Part shown: positions 59,778 to 64,000 of the stretch, in pieces
Layout: every line of letters starts with the position of its first letter
Numbering within the stretch: position 1 is the stretch's first letter
DNA from: Apiospora phragmitis
Lineage: Eukaryota; Ascomycota; Sordariomycetes; Amphisphaeriales; Apiosporaceae
Direction: 5' to 3'
Length of the DNA stretch: 64,000 nucleotides
Assembly: GCA_038363925.1 (NCBI GenBank)
Contig: JAQQWL010000006.1
Coordinates: 1,964,501 to 2,028,500 of the forward strand
Notes under the pieces: model-generated
Told to the model about the DNA's origin: nothing
The model's database searches: none
Seen by the model: the letters and a program-made list of their open reading frames with translations, nothing else
Translations under genes and position numbers: made by a program

Positions 59778-62700
59778 CTATCTCCCCTTTTTTATTCACT
59801 TTATTTTTAAAACGATTAGTCGTTATAAGTATTATACCTCGCCGTCTTTTTTATTAAGATTTAGTAAACTTTCCCCTTTTCTTTTTTACTTTATTATAAT
59901 ATATACTTATTATACCTAATCGTGTCGAAAAGTCTTTAAATTCGCTGTTTCGTAATAAAAAGGTATCTTAACGCTTTATTCTTACCTACGCTATTTCGTC
60001 GGGTTCTATTACGAGGATACTAGCTTATTCTCTTTATAAATATCGTAGCTCGATATATTAGGTATTAGAATTAGACTCCTCTCGTTACTAGGAGTACGTT
60101 ATTTATAATCTTATTAAATATAACGTTTTCAGCTTATCCTTTTAAGATATATAGGCCTTTATATTTTAATATTTAAAGCTTAAGGCGGATTTAAATACTT
60201 TTAAAGAGGAACGAAAGCTTTTTAATACGAAAATCCGTCGGGCGCGTAAATAGAAGAAAATGTGGCAAAAAAAGATTGCTCGTGCGATTACGCGGGGTTT
60301 AAAGAGTATAGAGGAGTTGGATAAGCTAGAACGGCGTGAAGCGCAGGAGGCCTCCGCCCTGCACCTTCTCCTTTAAGCGCCGGCTAGCCCTTCGTGCCTC
60401 TGGATTTTAACGTGTTTCCGGAGCTCTTAGCTTCGTTAACTATAGACTTCGTACTTCCTTTAAATCCTCGAACCTTTAAATCTCTTCAGCGGCATTCTCT
60501 AGGTATTTTAAGTTCTTAAGTATTATTTTTTAATAACTACCTTTTTATTAAATGAGGTATTAAAAGCCTCGTTTTACCTTTCGTTTATTAATAATCCGTT
60601 TAACCTCGTACTCGTATTAATTTATTTTAACTTTTAATCGTATATTACTTAAAGTGTTCTTAATTATTAACTCGAGTAATTAAATATAAGGTATATCCGT
60701 ATTGTTTTAAATAATAATAATTAGTAATTAGTTTTTAAAATATTTTTTACGATTTTAAATAACTCGTTTTTTAAAGTTCAACTTATCGCTTAATTATTTA
60801 ATTTTAATATTTCGTTATAAGAAAGAAACTTTTTCTCTTTTTTTAAAGGTTAATCTTTTTAACCTTATTTAATCGACGTATTTTTTATTCGTTTTTAAAG
60901 TAAAACGAGGTTTTAATATAGTATTATTTATAATTCTTTTAGTTTTTCGATTTATATAATCGTAATAAGTATTAATTCTTTTTTAAGGGTTTTTTTATAG
61001 TTTCCGGGTCGTAATTATAATTTATTTAAAATAATAAAATATATATAGTCTTATTATTTATATTATATAAACGAATTACGCTAAAAATAATAATTATACT
61101 TAATTATTCTATTTATAATTAATTTAATAACGTAAGTATTATTTTAATGTTTAATATATTCGGTCGGTTTATTAATTTATTTATAAGTAATAAGTTATAA
61201 ATAATTTATATTTAATACCGAGTTATATTATAAGCGATTTTTTATATTTAGTAATAAATAGCTTATTTTAGTTAAAGATAATTATTTCGAGCAGCTTTTA
61301 TTAATTAACGATTATTCGAATAAACGTATAAGTTAAGTCGCTAGTGTTATTAAATTCTTTACACGGTAAGAAGTAAGTATGTTTCGTAAATTTATTCGTA
61401 ATTATTAAAATATTATAATAATTAACCTTAATTAAGGGTTTTTTAAATAAAGGTAGTTTAATTATAAAATAAAATACGATTACTTTATACGCTTTATTTA
61501 GTAATAAAAAATTTTATAATTCTTTATATAATTAATATTTAACGGCTTTAACTTTATTATAAAAATTATATTCACTAATTACTTTAATTATAATTAGCTT
61601 AAGGTTTTTATAGTCGAATTACTTAATAATCCGTTTCTAGGTCTTAAACACTCCCTAGTATTCGTGTGTGGGGTATTCGTAGAATTCTTTAATAAAGTAC
61701 TTACGGTACTACTCGAGGATATAGATCTTATTTCGATAAAAGATGAGGCCTTCGCGGTCCTTAAGGTGATCCTTAGTATAGTTGATAAAATCGAGGGTCC
61801 GGTCAGGTCGTTTGAACTTAATAACCCAGTCGTTATTATACTAAACGCGGTTCGTAGCGTTTAGCTAATTTTAGCGTGACGGCGTAAGGTGACCGTTTTA
61901 ATCGTACGTTAGTATAGTCCGCGTTTTAGGTGGGACTTCCTCCTAGTGGTTTAGTCGTCGGCTCAGTGCGTCGGCGCGACCGTTCTCGCTACCTTTACGG
62001 TAAATAATAGTGAGGTTAAATCTTAATACGAATTTAAACCACTATACTTATTATTTATTTAATTCTTTAGTAGTAATAAACCGTATAAAGTTTTTATAAT
62101 TAATATAAACCTTTATTAATTTTATTATTTCGTTAAAATAATATCTCTACTTTTTATGAACTTTAATAATAGCTATTCGTTCCTTATCGTAGATTTAATA
62201 GTTAAGCTTTAATTTCTTCAACTTTTTAAAAAAGAATACGATGAGGTACGACTTTTTATTATTATTTTATTAGTTTAGTACTTTTTAATCGTATAATTTA
62301 ATATATCGGTCTCGATTTTAAAAGGTTTTATAAGGTCTATTACGTAAATTATTAGCTCGTTAAGGATACGCTTTTTTATAGCGTAAAAAGTTTCGGCTTC
62401 TTTTCTTACTTGTTAGAATAATTCGTCCTTTTTCGTTAAGTTCGTTAAAAGTGTCGCTATCTTATTAAATCCGAGAAGAAAAATCCGGTAATGCTGTAGT
62501 TATTACAGCAGTGTTATTATTATTTTAATTTTTATAGCGCTTATAAGCGTAGATCACTCTTTAATTATTAAAATTATCGAAGGTTTTATTTAGATTTTTC
62601 TAAGGAATACTACGTATTTTATTAATATAATTAATCGTTAATAAAATTCGCTTTTTTTAAATTAATTAAAAAGTTAATATCTTATAGTTTTTAAAATATT

Positions 62701-64000
62701 AACTTTATATGCTCTTTATATTACTCTTCGTTTTTAAAATAGATTAAGATATTATCGAGGTATATTATAACGAACTTATTAAGATATTCGCGAAAAATAT
62801 AGTTAATTATAGCTTAAAAACTAGTTAACACGTTAGTTAAACTAAATAATATAGCCTAGTATTCGAAATATCCGTATTTAGTGCGGAACGCGGTTTTTAA
62901 TTTTTTTTAATACGGATTGGGTTATATACGTTAAGAAGATTAAGTATTAAAAAGATTTTAACGTGTAATAGCTTCTTTTGTAAATTATTAATTAAGGGAA
63001 GAGGGTACCGGTTTTTTATAATAATTTTATTAAGCTTTTTATAATAAATATATATACGTTATTTAAGTTTTTCGTCTTTACTCTTTTTTAATATAAAGAG
63101 AATAAGTACTTATTAACGATATAAATAGTGATATAACTCTTTTCTTAAGGGTTTTTATAATATATTTTTTAAGGCTTATTTATATTCTTAATTAAATTTA
63201 TAAATTAATATAAAAAGAGGTTCTTTTCCTTCTTTTAAAGGTATTCGTAATCTTACTCTATATAAAGCGGTAAGCTTCGAATTACTAGTACTTTTTTAAT
63301 ATAATTATTATAACGTTTAGTTTAAGTTTTTTAATAATAATATATATTTTAAATACGTTTAGTTTATTAAGGGGTTACTTTTTAAACCGCTACTTATTAA
63401 TTAAACTTCTTTTTAATATATTTTATTAAAGTTAGCTTATTTTTTTAATTAATTCTAAGATTAGTTACTTATAACTCGGGTATTTTTAAAAGTATATTAT
63501 ATTTTATAACGTTCGTAATATTATACGTAATTCGTTTATAACGTTTTTAGTATCGATTAAAAAGTTCGCGACTTTCTTTTATATTCTTTATATTTATAAC
63601 TTATAAATCTTTTATTAACGGTTTTAAGTTAGTATAGGGCGTTTTTTTTTCTCTTATTCGAGCTCGAAGGAGTTAATAATTCGTAATAAAATATAGTTTT
63701 TTTAAGTTCCGTTATCGCGTAACGCTTTAATATAAACTCTTTTTATACTTCTTATTAATATAATATATTTATAAATAGTTTAATTATTCGTTATTTAATA
63801 TAAAAACCTTCTTAAATCCGCTTGATATTATCCTTTTATATTTAGCGGCGTTCGTTTCCCGGCTTATATTTTTTTTTTAAATAAGTAATAACTTTTTATA
63901 ATCGAGTATCGTATTGTCGCTAATTTTCCCTTTTTTCTCTGTGAGGTATTACTTGGTACGCCGGTAGAAGTGTTTCTATACCTTTCCTTATATAAAATAC
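59778..64000 (-). mobile_element. G6: gypsy element running off the window
   Basis: Minus strand, moderately mutated. After the LTR: antisense ORF, chromodomain (60500-60660), integrase (60780-61860), RNase H (about 61950-62200), RT (62400-63250, inverse YLDD near 62750), protease (about 63480-63720), gag C-terminus (63780-64000). The integrase N-terminal segment at 61670-61830 is nearly unmutated: LDFINYTKDHLKDREGLIFY then RNKIYILE and KYFIKEFYEY. Confidence 0.8.
59912..60480 (+). pseudogene. aORF-4: antisense ORF of gypsy G6
   Basis: Frame from ATA (probable ATG), IPNRVEKSLNSLFRNKK. Cluster: Y-S-L-Y-x6-Y-x9-Y-x2-Y-x7-Y, also within the Zn2Cys6 range though one residue longer in two loops. 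Then YLKLKADLNTFKEERKLFNT, KIRRARK, KKMWQKKIARAITRGLKSIE and ELDKLERREAQEASALHLLL: basic, then a strongly helical charged stretch typical of a coiled coil. Stops are TAA/TAG at Gln positions only, up to 60375. The tail beyond is probably in another frame (PLDFNVFPELLASL near 60390-60440). Confidence 0.7.

Noticed and set aside
60230..60380. GC-rich island as a piece of a host gene
   Set aside because: It aligns in position and text with antisense ORF copies in other gypsy elements, so it belongs to the retroelement.
61664..61864. 66-codon plus-strand frame
   Set aside because: It is the reverse of an almost unmutated integrase segment of G6 (LIFYRNKIYILE on the minus strand).
1..64000. CRISPR array, tRNA, rRNA or telomere repeats
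   Set aside because: No regularly spaced direct repeats of that type, no cloverleaf-like GC-rich stretch and no TTAGGG runs were seen. The setting is eukaryotic.

Overview
The window looks like nuclear DNA of a filamentous ascomycete fungus and is almost wholly a block of nested, decayed transposable elements. Nearly all of it carries the mark of repeat-induced point mutation (RIP): CA and TG dinucleotides are almost absent, TA is in great excess and CG is kept. The stretch 5041-5100, for example, has no CA and no TG but four CG. Reading frames of recognisable transposon proteins are broken mostly where Gln codons have become TAA or TAG, and Cys and Asp codons have become Tyr and Asn. I see no host gene, tRNA or rRNA.

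The one intact gene is the 545-residue transposase of a 1,920-bp pogo/Fot1-type DNA transposon (7401-9320). It has 43-bp perfect terminal inverted repeats, a TA duplication, a complete catalytic triad and normal base composition. It sits in the integrase region of a heavily mutated gypsy retroelement, so it arrived after RIP.

Layout: 1-3325 holds gypsy, Fot-type (family F1) and LTR fragments. 3338-20474 is a Russian-doll nest: gypsy G1 (+) contains the intact transposon in its integrase and a second Fot-type element (F2, minus strand) in its 3' LTR; F2 in turn contains the best-preserved gypsy, G0 (12058-19815), with both LTRs, gag, protease, reverse transcriptase, RNase H, integrase and chromodomain. 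20475-31231 holds two minus-strand gypsy elements (G2, G3) joined through one LTR, each split by an F1 element. 31232-33189 has gypsy (+) and F1 pieces. 33190-43796 is the most AT-rich part, with three F1 copies and little else recognisable. 43797-48972 is a truncated minus-strand gypsy (G4) plus F1. 49510-50210 holds an unidentified ORF remnant and a LINE-like reverse transcriptase fragment. 50230-51925 is a plus-strand F2 relative. 52776-64000 holds gypsy G5 (+), with another element inserted in its 5' LTR and F1-D in its gag, followed by gypsy G6 (-), which runs off the window.

The most notable signal is a second gene in the gypsy family. Between the end of pol (chromodomain) and the 3' LTR, on the strand opposite to pol, at least seven copies carry remnants of one ORF of about 190 codons. 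After discounting RIP, six of them show a cysteine pattern of the fungal Zn(II)2Cys6 (GAL4-type) binuclear cluster, complete in five and partial in one (C-x2-C-x6-C-x8-C-x2-C-x6-C in most), followed by a coiled-coil-like segment and a short conserved tail. It converges on, and in G0 overlaps, the 3' end of pol.
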